Notes under the pieces: generated by a model
The model's database searches: none
What the model was told of the DNA's origin: nothing
Seen by the model: only the letters and a program-made list of their open reading frames with translations
Part shown: piece after piece, positions 1-12,443 of the stretch
Layout of the letters: each line of letters opens with the position of its first letter
Position numbering within the stretch: position 1 is the stretch's first letter
NCBI GenBank assembly: GCA_001792895.1
Contig: MARA01000044.1
Span: 124,001 to 188,000 of the forward strand
From: Lentinus brumalis
Taxonomy: Eukaryota > Basidiomycota > Agaricomycetes > Polyporales > Polyporaceae
DNA: 64,000 nt
Direction: 5' to 3'
Translations under genes and position numbers: made by a program

Positions 1-1780
1 ATCGGTCGGCCGCCGCGGGGCTTATCGATCAGCTCGCGTCGTACTCCGGGTACAGGCGAAACGAGACTGCAGCCTCGGTCTCACGTTGGCGCATGGTGCG
101 TGCGTCGGATCGTGCATTAATCTGATCGTCAGCTCGGAGCTATCAGCTTGCGATTGCGTGCTCAAGCTCGTGTATAGCGTCACGCGTATGTTATGTCTAT
201 TCTACACGCGGCATCCCCAGGTCGCACATCTTTCCTTTGCATTCGCGTCTCGACGTCGCCGGCCATGGTCGAACACTCGCGAGGAGGACGAGCGTGTCTA
301 CTGGTTTACACTCAGCGTCGTCCGCACCTCTCCTTCTCTTTCTCCCTCGTTTCTCAATCGGGGCAGGCTCCTCGCATTCCGTCGGCATCTCCAAGTCAAC
401 TCCTTCGACCATGCTGTCCGCACACTCGTTTTGAATGCGAACTATCGTCCTCAACGATCTCCTCCCCTTCGATCGACACCGTACCTCTCGTCGAACCTCT
501 GTCACTTCTCCTTGGACGTGCGGATCGTACGTATCGTGCTGAATCGGAGGAGCCTTCGGTGAGTGGTGTGCGATGGGTGCCAGAGCAAGGATCCTAACCC
601 GTCTTCCAGGTTCGATGAGTTCAGACGGCCAGACTGCGAGTCTGTATCGATGCCGTCCTCTCTTGTTCTCATACGTCTCAGGGACAGGGTTGCCCATACC
701 CGTCCATCTGGCGTAGAGGATCAGGGGCTGGGATGGTGCGGGTGGGGGAATTGTTTTGTGTGCGTCTCTCCTAGCCATGGGGATAGATGTTGGAAGGTTG
801 GGCGATATAGGCGTGAGGGAGGCGGGGAGAGCGGAAGGTGGTGCTTTGGTTCTCCTCGTGGGTCTCTCAGCTCGTTCGTGGAATGTTAGGGGGGGCATGG
901 GCGGTGGGGGTGCTGACGTGGCTGGCCAGTAGAGATTTTGTTAATCGGTAGCCCATATTTATGGAGGATGTAAGCGTCAGAAGTAAACGCAAGCGAGCAG
1001 GTGTCCGGCTGCTGCCGTGGGGGATTTTGAACGAGGGATGCGAGTGCTGCACGGCCTGCCTGCGCGGTAGACCATTCCAGATAGTCGAGGGAGGGGGACC
1101 CGCCCCTCAGAACACGACTGAATTCCAGGGCATTTATGTCTTTTTCGGGATCACGTGACCTCGGTCACCTGACAGGCGCGTTGCACCGCGCCTCTTGCCA
1201 AAAGCGGAGGGTTGCGCGTCGGGCTCCTGCGGGCGTCGGGCGTCGCGTAGCCATGAGGCAGAGACAGGTCTTGCAGGCCCAGACATCTAGTGGGAAGCCG
1301 TTACGCCATGCGGTTCGTGCCTGGCCTCGCCATGGAGCTCGTTCCTGGTTCCAGCTTCTGCCGGATGGCCCGCGCGTCCCGGTGATCCGGATGCATGCGG
1401 CTGCGGTACGATTTTCAGAGTACACGCAGCAGCGAGAGCTGCAACATTCACGCCCTCGCGAAGTCGCCGGGGCTTTGAAGGCAGTAGTACTAGTGGGGCC
1501 GCTACGGCTCCGCCGTCATGCAGACGGGAGTGTCTACACTCGCATATAGGTTCAGAAGAACCTCGAAGAACTTGTCTTCGTCAGACAGGATGCCTGATCG
1601 CGTTGGCACGCGTTGGGTTGTAGGACAAGCGTCCGAGCTTCGTTGCATGCTCATATTCATAGTACATCGTATCCTCGTGTATGGAGACCCCGGTATGGCT
1701 GCTCCTAGGAGCCAGTGACCGTGGGAGAACGCACCGTGGTGGTGGTTGGTGGAAGAGGAGCCCCCACGCGTTGACATTTC
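1..1780. other. Gene-poor left end, no confident gene
   Basis: No exon chain or recognisable domain is visible here. The longest open frame (minus strand, about 197-898) gives an arginine- and proline-rich product with no familiar motif, and it overlaps equally long frames on the other strand, as expected of GC-rich noncoding DNA. A short CTAG- and GATA-rich stretch follows at 1500-1700. I treat the region as intergenic or decayed sequence beside the carboxypeptidase relic at 1.8-2.1 kb. Confidence 0.5.
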
Positions 1781-1784
1781 CTTC

Positions 1785-2078
1785 AATCTCCGCGGGAGGT
1801 CGTCGTGAACCCTGCGTAATGTGTTGGTGATGCGCGCAAGAATCGTGAAGAACGACTGTGGCATTCACTGGCAGTGCAACCTATTGCTGTGGACCAAGGT
1901 TTGCCAATTGGGCCTGGTTCAGGTGAGGTGAGTCGAGCTGATGTTTGCCACCCTGAGCTTGAAGCTTGAAGACTCGTCCTTTGTACCGTACATACACGAC
2001 TTCGACTCAGACGGTCGCAGCATGGAAGAATTACAGTATATCGCTACGGCGACTGCTACCGCTTCATCTCGCATCTAG
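1785..2078 (+). pseudogene. Decayed fragment of an S10 carboxypeptidase gene
   Basis: The 3' part, ending at the TAG near 2076, encodes a tail reading MEELQYIATATATASSRI, which closely matches the tail of the intact carboxypeptidase at 18.06-20.86 kb (AAWESFIATATATASSGP). The underlying DNA is also alike. The part at about 1785-1980 resembles the sequence just upstream of the intact gene (about 17.82-18.03 kb), sharing blocks such as ACGACTG(T/C)GGCATTCA and CAGGTGAGG in the same order. Nearly all of the coding region in between is missing. I read this as a duplicate that lost its body by internal deletion, keeping only promoter-like sequence and the last 25-30 codons. The alignment was done by eye, and no function is expected. 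Confidence 0.5.
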
Positions 2079-2421
2079 GTATTGAGCCAGGACCTTCGTC
2101 GTAGCCAGTAGCGACGACACACCAAGAGACACGCGAATGAGTCCCAGCCTTTTTGAGCTGTGAAGGTCGTGTAGATGGAAGCTATAGTAATACATCGCGA
2201 GATGAATTAGAATGCACGGACAAGGAAATTCATCGAAGTCATAAGTTAGCGTATGCCGAAGATAGAAGTCTGAGCCTATCCAACAAGCAGCGTCAGGTGT
2301 CGTGACTATGTAGAATCTTCCGGATGTCCGCGTGCTTTACAGCGTAAGGGGTGACCTGGTAAAGGCTCAAGCTAATGCACATCGAATTGTCCATGTGGCG
2401 TCTTTGTCAAACGCGGTGCGT

Positions 2422-3617
2422 TCACCTGTACCCGCCATACGACGAGTAGCCAGGCGGGGGCGGGCCACCGGTCGGTGGGGTGACATTCCCGCTGCCGGGG
2501 CTGCCCTGGCCTGAAGCAATCGATGCACGGACGGCCGCGTACGGGTCCGCATACTGCATCGTCCTGCTAACACGCGGTCCGCTGGCGGCATCCGAGTACT
2601 GGCTCTGGGGTGCAAATCCGCCCGCAAAGCCCGACGGCGCGGGGTCTGAGAACGCTCCGTAAGCGTCAATGCTTGGTCGCGACGCGGGCTGCGAACCCCC
2701 GTACGCGGGGGCGGACGGAGCCTGATAAGAGACGTTGGTGGAGGATGCGTTGGTGGGAATGCCCGAGACGCCCGAGAGGCGGTTCGCGTCGCTGAAGGGG
2801 GAGTAAGGTGTGTTGGCATGGTCGGAGTAAGGCTTGTGCGCTCCGTCTTCGTCTGACGCCTCTTCGTCATGGTCATCGGCGCGCTCGTAGACGGAGCCTT
2901 CTGACTGCTCGACCGGGTGGGTGAATGGAGGGTCGCGGGGGCGGGAGGTCTTGCCATTGCGCCAGTCCAGAATGGTCAAGGTGAGAGAACAACACCAGAA
3001 GACTATTGAGATGTGAATATAAACTCAAATTATTGCGTATACTCTCCGTACTCACCAAATGTAAGCCAGAAGAAGATGGCTGCGGCCTTCTTCGTACTGC
3101 AGAAGCCCTCGAGTCCCTTCTGGAAGTCCTTTCCTTTCGAGGCGTGAGGGTCCTTGGTGGCATCCTTGCAACCAGGCTCGGTCCATGCGGAGATAGTGAC
3201 GATGAAGCTGCCGAAACGTGAGCTGGGGCAACACACTATTGTGACAGTACTCACGCGATCAGCAGGCTGATGGCGGTACCGGCGCCTGAGAGGATGAACC
3301 CGACACGTAGCTCTCTCATTGCACGCGCAAGACGTGCGCCCTTGTCGTACTTCTCGTATACAACGGGCACGAGGAGTATGAACAAGGAGTAGACAATCCC
3401 GAGGACGGCGATGAATATGGCAAAGCCACTCAGCCCGGCTGGAAGGTTACGCGAGCGAGGTCAGAGTGATGCATCGCTCCATGTCCAAGCGTGACGTACA
3501 TGGACCGACTTTCCACTTTGCTTGGAACGCTGCAGCACCTGCCATGGTGCACATTGCGAGGAAGTTGAAGAACACTTGTGAGATGTGGAAGACGATTGCG
3601 GGTTTCGAGACAATCAT
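2422..3617 (-). CDS. MARVEL-domain-like four-TM membrane protein
   Basis: Four or more exons splice into a protein of about 330 residues with four hydrophobic segments: TM1 starts PAIVFHISQVFFNFLAMCTM, TM2 is FAIFIAVLGIVYSLFILLVP, TM3 is VGFILSGAGTAISLLIA, and TM4 spans AAIFFWLTF joined to VFWCCSLTLTILDW. A loop with WTEPGCKD and a Cys-containing FCSTKKA lies between TM3 and TM4. The C-terminal half is a polar Ser/Pro/Gly tail with PPFTHP and a Pro-rich end, probably cytosolic. This layout is typical of fungal MARVEL proteins at cell-surface or Golgi membranes; the exact role is unknown. The join at 3513/3434 restores GPSGLSGF, which supports the splicing. The start chosen is the ATG at 3617. 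It directly follows a TTAG, so it could instead be an internal exon start. Confidence 0.75.
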
Positions 3618-3639
3618 CTAAGCGCGCAGACATCGGGTA

Positions 3640-4088
3640 AGTTGCTGGTCAGACACGCGGAGGACGACATGAACCCATATCCATAGCGTGGTGAGTACTG
3701 GAATAAACAGCAGGAATACTAGATATCCCGAGGTCTCTATGTTCGTGCCCATAGACGCGTCGAGAGAGATGGTGTTCAAGAAACATGAACCTTACGTAAC
3801 GCGTACTCGGCCGCAGCTCATGCTCCTGCGGGCGCGCCACGGTCGCACGGCAATGCACTGTACCTGGGATCTCTCCCAAGGTTGGCAAGTAGCAGGGTAA
3901 AGAGCAAGGAGGACGGAGAAGACCAGAGGCGTTGTGAGACAGACCCAATAGAGTGTACTCACGTCGTCCTCGAAGGGCACCATTCCACCACTACTAATGC
4001 CGGCGGGGGGTGTATGCATCGGCAGCGAATGCTTCTTCTCTGGCAAGACCCTGAGGGCTGCATTCTGGATGGTGTCTAATAGAGGCAT
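3640..4088 (-). other. Possible small membrane-protein exons, splicing unresolved
   Basis: An ATG at 4088 opens a reading frame of about 42 residues ending at a good GTGAGT donor near 3960. A second segment near 3645-3740 encodes a clear hydrophobic stretch, TSGYLVFLLFIPVLTTLWIW, ending with the TAG at 3618-3620. I could not find a phase-consistent splice path joining them. They may be 5' exons of the MARVEL-like gene or a separate small membrane protein transcribed the same way. The hydrophobic segment is the main reason to think it is coding. Confidence 0.3.
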
Positions 4089-4981
4089 CGCGGTGGCGGA
4101 GGGCGGATTGTGGCGAGACGAGGGGAAGAGAAGTAAAGTTGTAGGGAGATGGGCTGAGGTCGTGGAGTGAAGCTACCGTGGGGGTAGTCGGTCGTGAGGT
4201 GAAGCTTGGACGTCGCGGTCGTGAAGATTGTATATGTACTGGCGCAGCGGGCGGCGCAACCGACTGCGAAGGGGGATAGATGTCTGCGGACAGGGCAATG
4301 CAGAGGACAGCCTTGGCTCGCAGCGCTCAGCCTTGCTCGTCCTGCACTTGTGCTTGCATAAGCGGCAGTCCCTATAAGGCAACCACCCCATCCGCTGTGC
4401 AATCCTCTGGACTCGGAGGCTGCTAAGCTCGTCCACATGCACGTAGTACCGTTACGATTACAACCACACCGGATGGACGCTGTTCGAGGTGCGCGCAAGC
4501 CGCAGAAGATGGGACTTTGAGAACGCTCTGCCTTGAGCGTTTGTGGGACATCGTCCATCGAGTGATTCAGAGCAACGCTTCACTGCAGCTTGTTGTCTGT
4601 CCGAGCCATTTCGGCCATCTGTACGACGACATGCAGGCAGAGTGTACGTTGCGGACAGCTTGTGGTTAAAGTCCATGCAATCGAACTCCCCGATCTTCGG
4701 CCTTTCGGACGATTCGGCGCTTCAGGCAAACTGGCAAGCTCCGCCAAGACTTGTCTCGTCTCGAGAGGTCCGCCATCTGCTTCGTCACGGCTGTTGCCTA
4801 CGTTAGGTACTTTGTGAGTGCCGACCAAAGCGTGTTGCATTGGTATGCATCCTGACCTGAGGATACTAGCAATCCGCTCACTGGCGTGCAGCGCGAAAGT
4901 CGCAGACCGGTCTAACTCCGGAGTGACCTCTGTTCGGAAACACAACAGGTCCTCGATGTGCTAACCACAACTGTGTTTGTC
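4089..4981. other. Intergenic region between divergent genes
   Basis: About 890 bp separate the leftward 4.09 kb frame from the rightward biotin gene. I find no exon chain, RNA gene or long repeat. It presumably contains both promoters. Confidence 0.5.
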
Positions 4982-7723
4982 ATGTCGCTGCTGTTTAAGA
5001 ACCTGCGAATACACCAGATCTTCGGTGCCAACACCGATGTCGGCAAAACCGTCCTCACCTCTGCGTTGGTCCGCGCATCTGCTGCCAGCGGCTACAACGT
5101 GCAATATCTCAAGCCGGTCAGCACAGGGCCTATGTCCGATGCAGATGACGAGTACGTGTTGCTGGGACTGCATGTCGCGACCTGCTCATGACAACTTACC
5201 GCTTCTAGGCGCGTACTCGCACTGGCCGGGTCCCATAAAAACCGCGTACAGAGCAAATGTCTGTTCCGCTTCGATGACCCTGTCAGTCCGCATCTAGCGG
5301 CGAGACGCGCCAACGAGAACAGTATCACTCAGGTATGCGCAATGCGAAGTCAGCTGTGTTGCTAGCTGACTAGCATGCATTCAGAGGGTTGTCCCGACCG
5401 ATGATGCCTTCGTCAACGCTGTTGCGAGCCACATCCGAAACTGCGCGGCCACTGTTAACTCACCAACTCACATGTATGTTGAGACTGCAGGAGGTGAGGA
5501 TGCGTTTCAGGCTACCCGCCTGTTATGCTCGTTGTGCATCAATATATACTGACACGGTTTGACAGGGGTGCACAGTCCCACACTCTCCGGAACGACACAG
5601 TTGGACAGCTATCGACCATTGTTCCTCCCCACGGTCTTAATCGGCGACTCGAACCTCGGCGGCATATCCTCCACCATCGCCTCCTACGAAGCTATGTTAC
5701 TGCGGGGATACATCGTCGACGCTGTGCTGCTCTTCCGCGACGAGTACTACCGCAATTGGGAGTACCTGTCCGGCTACTTCGGAGACCGCGAGATTCCCGT
5801 CATGTCCGTCCCGCCTCCTCCTGCTCGACACTCGGACCGCTCAGAGGACGCAATGCTCACCGAGAAATACTACCAATCCATCGTACCGGGATCCGGAGCC
5901 AGCCCCATCTTTGACGTACTCGGCCATCTAGACGAACGCCATACGCGCCGCATCGAGGAACTAGATTCAATGCCTCGCCGCGCGCTCGACACGATCTGGT
6001 GGCCATTCGTCCAACATGGGCACGTGAAGCGCGAAGCGGACGTCAACATCATCGACAGCGCATGGGGCGACTTCTTCAGCATATACAACGGGAGGAAATC
6101 ACAACAGCCTGCATCTGCGTCCGCTTCATCTCCGGCACCATCCTTGCCCGCACCCTCTCTCCTTGAGCCTCAATTCGACGGGTCGGCATCATGGTGGACA
6201 CAGGCTCTTGGCCACGCACACCCGAACCTCACGCTCGCCGCCGCCCGTGCAGCAGGCCGCTACGGACACGTCATGTTCCCCGAGGCCGCACACCTGCCTG
6301 CGCTCAAGCTTGCCGAGCAGCTCGTGCAGGAGGGGCCGGGCAAGGGCTGGGCATCCCGCGCGTTCTTCTCCGACGACGGCTCGACGGGCATGGAAGTGGC
6401 GATCAAGATGGCTCTTCGTGCATTCGCGACGCGCGAGGCGGGCACGCTCGGCGGGACCCCGAGAAAAGATTTGGGCATCCTTGGTCTGAAGGGCAGCTAC
6501 CACGGCGATACGATCGGGGCAATGGACGCATGCGAGGACACGGGTGTGTACACTTGCGAGTGGCACGACGCGAAGGGCTTCTGGTTCGACCCGCCGACCG
6601 TGGCGATCCGCAATGGGAAGACGGTCGTGTCGCTTCCACCCGCTATTGCCGCGGAGACGGAAGACGGTGCTGCGGATGTCGAGACGGTGTCGCTGTCGTG
6701 GACATATAACATCGAGGAACGTCTGCAGTCGCCTTTAGCAGCCGTCTACCGCAAGTACGTCGAGCATACGCTCCAAAAGCTCAAGGATGGAACTGGCCCC
6801 ACCATCGCCGCGCTCATTCTTGAGCCCCTCGTAATGGGTGCTGGCGGGATGATCTTCGTCGACCCGCTCTTCCAGCGCGTCCTCATTGACGTCGTCCGCT
6901 CCTCGTCTGCCTCCGATGCAGTGCACTCATCCTCTCCATCCGAATGGTCCGGCCTCCCCGTCATCTTCGACGAAGTCTTCGTCGGGCTCTACCGCCTCGG
7001 CCTGCCGACGACGCACCACCTCCTCGGCACCGCGCCCGACATCTCTGTGCACGCCAAGATCCTCACCGGCGGGCTCGTCCCGCTCGCCGTCACCCTCGCC
7101 TCCGACTCCATCTACCGCGCGTTCCTCAGCGACAGCAAGACCGACGCGCTCCTCCACGGGCACAGCTACACCGCGTACCCCGTCGGGTGCGAGATCGCCC
7201 GCGAAACGCTCGGGCTCGTAGACAGGCTCGCACGGAGCGACGCGTGGACCGCCGCGCGCGAGCGGTGGAATGTGCCCGAGCCCGCGTCCGACCGGGCGAG
7301 GGAGGTCGGGGTGTGGAGCTTCTGGGATCCTGAGTTTGTGAACGTCGTGAGCCGGATGGAGAATGTCGCGGAGGTGATGGCATTCGGCACGGTTCTGAGC
7401 ATCAAAATCAAGGACGACGCTGCAGGTACGTACAGTTAAGCAGTCGCTTCGCTGCACAGACAGAATGCTAACGCAGGCACGCTCTTCCTAGGCTACCAGT
7501 CACATTCCGCGCGGGCGTTGCTCGAATCCATCCGTACGGCGGTACAGAATGAAGGCGACACCCTCTCGCCAGCTCCCGGTGGCTCGCCATTCGGCATTCA
7601 TTACCGAACGCTTGGCAATGTGGCATACTTCATGCTAAGCCTCAACACCCCGCCAACGTCGCCAGGGCAGTCGAAGAAAGGGTATGGACCGTCCTTAACC
7701 GGAGCAGCTCCAGTCCAGCGTAA
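4982..7723 (+). CDS. bioDA: Bifunctional dethiobiotin synthetase / DAPA aminotransferase
   Basis: This single gene fuses the two middle steps of biotin synthesis: conversion of 7-keto-8-aminopelargonate to DAPA by a PLP aminotransferase, and ATP-dependent closure of DAPA to dethiobiotin. Exons 4982-5151, 5209-5332, 5385-5493, 5566-7425 and 7477-7723 splice in phase to about 830 residues. The N-terminal BioD part has the P-loop GANTDVGKT, then CLFRFDDPVSPHLAARR and VETAGGVHSP. The C-terminal BioA part has DEVFVGLYRLG and AKILTGGLVPLA, whose Lys should hold PLP. The fusion is the usual fungal and plant arrangement, in plants mitochondrial; no targeting peptide is obvious here. Near 7651 the frame breaks by one base. 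The conserved ending (VEERVWTVLN, stop at 7721-7723) lies in the shifted frame, while the unshifted frame runs on to 7823 with an unrelated tail. Confidence 0.92.
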
Positions 7724-7819
7724 TGTAGAACGGCCAAAGCCTGACAACACCAATGGACCACATAGTAGTAGCAACAGACTAAAATACAACTCCATACCAT
7801 ACATCATAATCCGTCCATC

Positions 7820-10800
7820 CTAACTTCTCCAATACTGCGCCCAATCATGCATCCTATCCAAGACCACGGTGAACGGCGAGATATCGTTCAGCAGCCTCTC
7901 GAAGTGCTCGATCGCCTGCTCCTCGGTCATCTCCAAGCAGAACTTGCCGAGCACCTGCTCGTGCACGTCGCGCTGCTTGATGTGCGGGATATTCGCGTCG
8001 ACCATAAGCGTGACCAAGTTCAGGATGAGGTTCGCGCTCTTGCGAAGGATCGAGAATGCTGTGAAGCAGAACGACTTGAAGCGCTGGTAGTGCACGGACT
8101 GCACGCCGCCCATCGCGTCCACCATCTCTTTGCAGATCTTGACTGGCGGTGCGAGTGGCTTAGGATCGCGGCCCAGGATGTAGCCAAAGTCGACTGTATC
8201 GTAGATCAGCATCTGGGACGGAGACAACAGCGGAACATACAAGACTGACCATGGAAGAAGTGGCCGTCCGGCGCGAGTAAAAGGTTGTCCAAGTGGCGGT
8301 CGCCGACACCAAGTAAGTATGTCATGACGCAGTAACCGGCTGCGAGATAGTGAGCACGGACGGCTGCGATAGTCGCCACAAGGTGCTTACCACAACTCCT
8401 TACGAACGTGTCGATGACACCCGGCTCGACGCCATACGTCCCGACACTTCCTTCATCGGGGTAATTCGCGCGCAGATAGTTCAGCAACGTCCCATGTTCA
8501 CTCACGATCGCGGCGATCGTCTTGCTCGGGATGAACTGCGCCATGCCTTGGCTGGGTCCAGTCGCGAGCACATCATACGGGCTGAGCTTGAGATCCAGGT
8601 TCTCCTTCCGGAGCAGACGGTCCATCAGCGTGAACAGCTGGATGACGAGCTGGTCCTGGCGCATGTCATCTCCGTCCTTGAAGATGACAGGATACTCGCC
8701 GCCGTCTGCGCACTGGAAAAAGAGTAGCATCGGGAACATGTTCGACTTGAACACGCTCGACTTCTCGGCGATGATGCCCGTGATCTGCACACGTGCGTTG
8801 AGGGGCAGCGGCAGCGGGGGCATGGACGCGAGGTTGTTCTTCGAGTCCGCAAGGAAGGCACGCAGCTTCTCGATCTTCTTTGGTCGGGGGTCTTTCGATG
8901 TACGGAGGTCCCTTGCGCGTTTGGCGAGCGAGTCGACGAGTTCGCCTTGTCGGCGCATGAGGTCACGTCGTTCGTCGCCATTGTCCTGGTTGCAGGGTCA
9001 GCACCCTCTGACATGATCAGAAGGAGGAGCGTCCATACCTCGAGAATCTTCATGAACTTGAACACCACTCTGCCGTACATCTTTGCCATCACCTTGTCCT
9101 CCATCGCAACCTCGACCATGAGGTACCAGTAGAAGCGGTTCCCGAGGATGGGGTTGCGAACGGCGCGTGAGATCAAGAAGTCCGCCAGCCCGCTGTCGTC
9201 GTTGGACACCGCGCTCGCGCTCGTAACAGACCGTGATGATCGCTGATCGCTAGCAGTGCTCTCGAACTTCAGAGCTTGCACGAGCTGTAGTAAGTAGAGG
9301 TGGAGCTCCTGTGATCCAGTATGAGCATAGAGCTCGCAATATGAAAGACATTGCTCACGTCGTCGTCTGCTCTGCTCAGCTGCTTGACCGCATACGCTCT
9401 CACTCGAGAGTCGACCGTGTTGGGTCCGAGCAACTCTAGGGCATCGTCGATGTCGATCTCCGTCCACTGTGGCAGCAGCTCTTCCACGGCCTGTTTGACC
9501 TCGGAAGGATCTCGCCAGGTCACCGACTTCAGGAACTTCGTGAGGCCGCGCTTGTCTCTTGTCAGGTAGAACCGGAACTTCCAGATGAGGTCCTGCTCCT
9601 CCGACGTGAGTGGCTGACTGGGCGCGTAATTCAAGATAACCTGTCGGACATGTGTTTAGCGCACGAAGACAGCATCGCCGACTAGTCCAGCATACCGAGA
9701 GCTCATCTCGGATCTTGGCGTTGGGCTTCAACTCCCGGTCATACGGACTGCTTCTGTGACTGCGAACTAGACGACGATGCTTGTCCTCCACGGGGTTCTC
9801 GCGTGCGATGTCGGGATCCACTATTGCCCACAGATGAGTGTCTGCTGCAAAAGTGCTTGTAGGCGGCGCAGGTGTTGTCGCGACAGGAGTGAGTGCGGAT
9901 GTTGAAGCACTTGGCACGTTCGACGCGCCCTAAGACAGTGCGTGTCAGCGGGTGCTCTATGGCCGGCGACAACTACTCACCGGCTCGCTGAAGATGACGG
10001 GGAAGTCGAAGCATGGGAGGTCAATGTATAAGAACAGGTTCTCGGACTTCTCTGTCTCGGCCTGCAAGATAATATAAGGGTACTGGGTGCAACGCGAGAT
10101 ACGGTAGGGTCGGACGTACTTTGTGGAGCTCCTCGACCTTGCGGAATGTGAGCCGGTCCAACCATTCCGACTTCGGCAGATCACCGCGCTCATACTTCTT
10201 TAGGAGCTACACAGAACGGGATATCAAATCAAGGTCACGGCTGACCATGCGCAGTCGTACCTTCTCCAGCCGACCAACCTCGTCCCTAACGCCTATCTTG
10301 CTCGGGGTGGTAGTGTCGTTGGCGCCATCGGCTTCCCGGTCAGGCCACAGGATCATACGATGTTTGCCTCGTCGTAACATCCTAGATACAGTTGACGCGG
10401 GGGTCTGGAGGGATGTCTAGTGGTACACGCACCATTTCTTCCCGAACAACCGAAATGTAGTCCCACCAACCGGTACTGCTGCTCTTGGGCCAGCGATATC
10501 CCAGACGGTGAAGGTAAGCTGAGAGTTGAAAGGGAGGTCGCAGTAGCGTATCGGGAGTGTGATCCATTCGTTCCATCTGGCGAGCACGCGTCAGGACATC
10601 CCATTCTGCGACGCGGACTCGGGTGATGCGAACTCACGTGTAGTGGCTCTTGAACGCCTTGAACGATGTTCGGAATGGTATTGTTAGCGGCTTGTTGTCC
10701 GCAACGAGTTGGCACGTCACGTAGAGATCCGAGAAGTCCCTTCACTGTGGTCATTGAGAGATACAGACGTGTAGAGGACATGACGCGTGCTCACGGCGAC

Positions 10801-11013
10801 TGTTGCACCCCGTGGAAGCGGAGCTCGGGTTTCTCTAACACCTCCGTGAATGAGTATGGCTTCCTGGTGCCGTGCATCTGTGATCTATATCCCACAATAG
10901 CTAAGCGAATATCCACAGACTGGACAAAGAGGCTGTTACATGCGGAAGGTCGCTGGCATCTTCAGGTCGCTGAGTTTGGCGAAGGTGAAGTCATCACGAT
11001 TGTCCTTGTCCAT
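7820..11013 (-). CDS. VPS34: Phosphatidylinositol 3-kinase, class III
   Basis: This lipid kinase makes PI3P on endosomes and autophagosome precursors, in complex with VPS15 and VPS30/ATG6 type partners. About nine exons encode roughly 880 residues. The start ATG at 11013 gives the family N-terminus [20 protein letters not shown]2 region follows ([20 protein letters not shown]), then the PIK helical domain (about 9.1-9.65 kb), then the kinase domain. In the kinase domain [12 protein letters not shown] is the catalytic loop. The next exon must use the acceptor just before TCGACTTTGG, giving [16 protein letters not shown] with the DFG metal-binding motif. The C-terminus, ending in HDWAQYWRS at the TAG at 7820-7822, is the conserved membrane-binding helix. 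All key motifs are intact. Confidence 0.95.
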
Positions 11014-11451
11014 GATGGCAGCACTGAAGCAAGTTGCATGAAGATAATGGAATCAGTAGTTCAGTGCGAGACCAAGGAGCTCGGAGTCGCAAAACTAGGG
11101 AGGCCAGACACGGTCAAGCTGGGTGGTTGCACGGACCAAGAGCGAATTCGGAGTGCACAAGCGGCGCACCCTCATGGGCGCCTCAGCCACTTCTTGGACG
11201 TGTCTCGGCTAAACACACTGGCTCGCCGCGGACATAATCGACGACATTGTACGGTGGATTATAACTCGTGAGACTGGTCATACAGATAGGTAGACGACGT
11301 GATAGCTTGACAACGAAAAGCGAGACAGACAAGCGAGTCGAGACAGAGACGAGACATTGAGAGGTGAGAGGGGCCGTCTGATTCGGATCAACGGGAAACA
11401 AACAGTAGACAAGGGAACACGGAGGAGCATATAGTTATACAGTATGTTCGT
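11014..11451. other. Intergenic, VPS34 promoter side
   Basis: About 440 bp lie between the VPS34 start and the 3' end of the next leftward gene. A purine-rich stretch with repeated GAGACA/CGAGAC words is seen at 11320-11370. No gene is supported. Confidence 0.5.
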
Positions 11452-12443
11452 TCACGAGACTTTGTCCGCCTTCTCGCCGGTCTTCAGGCGTCCCTTGTCG
11501 ACGGGCGCAGCGGTGGGTGCAGTCTTCTTGTGGCCTATGAGGAGCATCAGCGGACAGTGCGACGATGATTCGCAGAACCACTCACTCTGACGACTGGTCC
11601 CTTGCTTCGCCTCGCCTAGAGAAATATGTCAGCCCATAGACCACCGCTGCAGGAGACTACCCACTATTAGGCTTGGCTGGAATTTTCGTCTTGCCTGAGG
11701 TGCTATCAGCCAGCTAGCGACGGTCGCAAAGGTGAGTTGACACTCACTCATTGCTTTGGCTTTGTAGCAGACGGGTAATCGGAACCACTCCCATTCCAAG
11801 TAATCGAGATACCACATCGGGGGCTCTTCAGTCTTCAGGACCTCCTTCTCGAGCCTGTCGACATATTCCTGCTTGAGTACACCGAGATAATTCGAGCCTA
11901 CCGTCAAGCCCCACTCGGTCGCCCACTGGCTGTCGCATAGAGGCTGGATGGTGATGACGTTGGATGCCGCTACCGGAAGATCAAGATACTCCTGTATCGC
12001 CAAGATGAAGTCGGGGTTGCCGAGCGTGTCCGCGATGTTGGCCCGCTCCTCCTTGTAATCCGCGTGTGTATATTCTTGATCGTGTATGAACCCCTCTGTT
12101 TCCGGAGCGAAACGACGGACAACAACGTGTGGGAAGCAGTCGGCAGCGATGTCCATGAGTTTGCTATGGCCGAGCCTCCAGCCGTACCTCACTGTCGGAG
12201 GTCTCAATGTCGAGGTGGGCGATGGAATGAGATACTCTGCGGGCAACTCTGAACCAGCGATCGGCTGCTGCGCAAAGATGCGGGGCAGATCCTGTACAAG
12301 ATAGAATCAATGATAATTCGGCCGACCCGTGCACAGATGGACAAGGAGCTTGGACGCACACTGGGGGTGTAGCTGATCCCATCGGCGGGGGCAAAGAGCG
12401 CCTTCGGGTCTATGTTGATTGGGATCGCTGAACTACTGGCCAT
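11452..12443 (-). CDS. Fungal protein of unknown function
   Basis: At least four exons run from the ATG at 12443 (MASSSAIPINIDPKALFAPA) to the stop at 11452. The large middle exon reads through PAEYLIPSPTSTLRPPTVRYGWR, then HSKLMDIAADCFPHVVVRRF, then a helical, charged part containing YLDLPVAASN and PPMWYLDYLEWEWFRLP. The small last exons make a Lys/Thr-rich basic tail (KKTAPTAA, KTGEKADKVS). No catalytic motif or membrane segment is visible, and I do not recognise the family. It shares a 200 bp divergent promoter with the Nudix gene. Coding status rests on consistent splice sites and a sensible amino-acid composition. Confidence 0.6.

Noticed and set aside
197..898. 233-codon minus-strand frame
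   Set aside because: No motif, no splice partners, and competing frames of similar length on the other strand.
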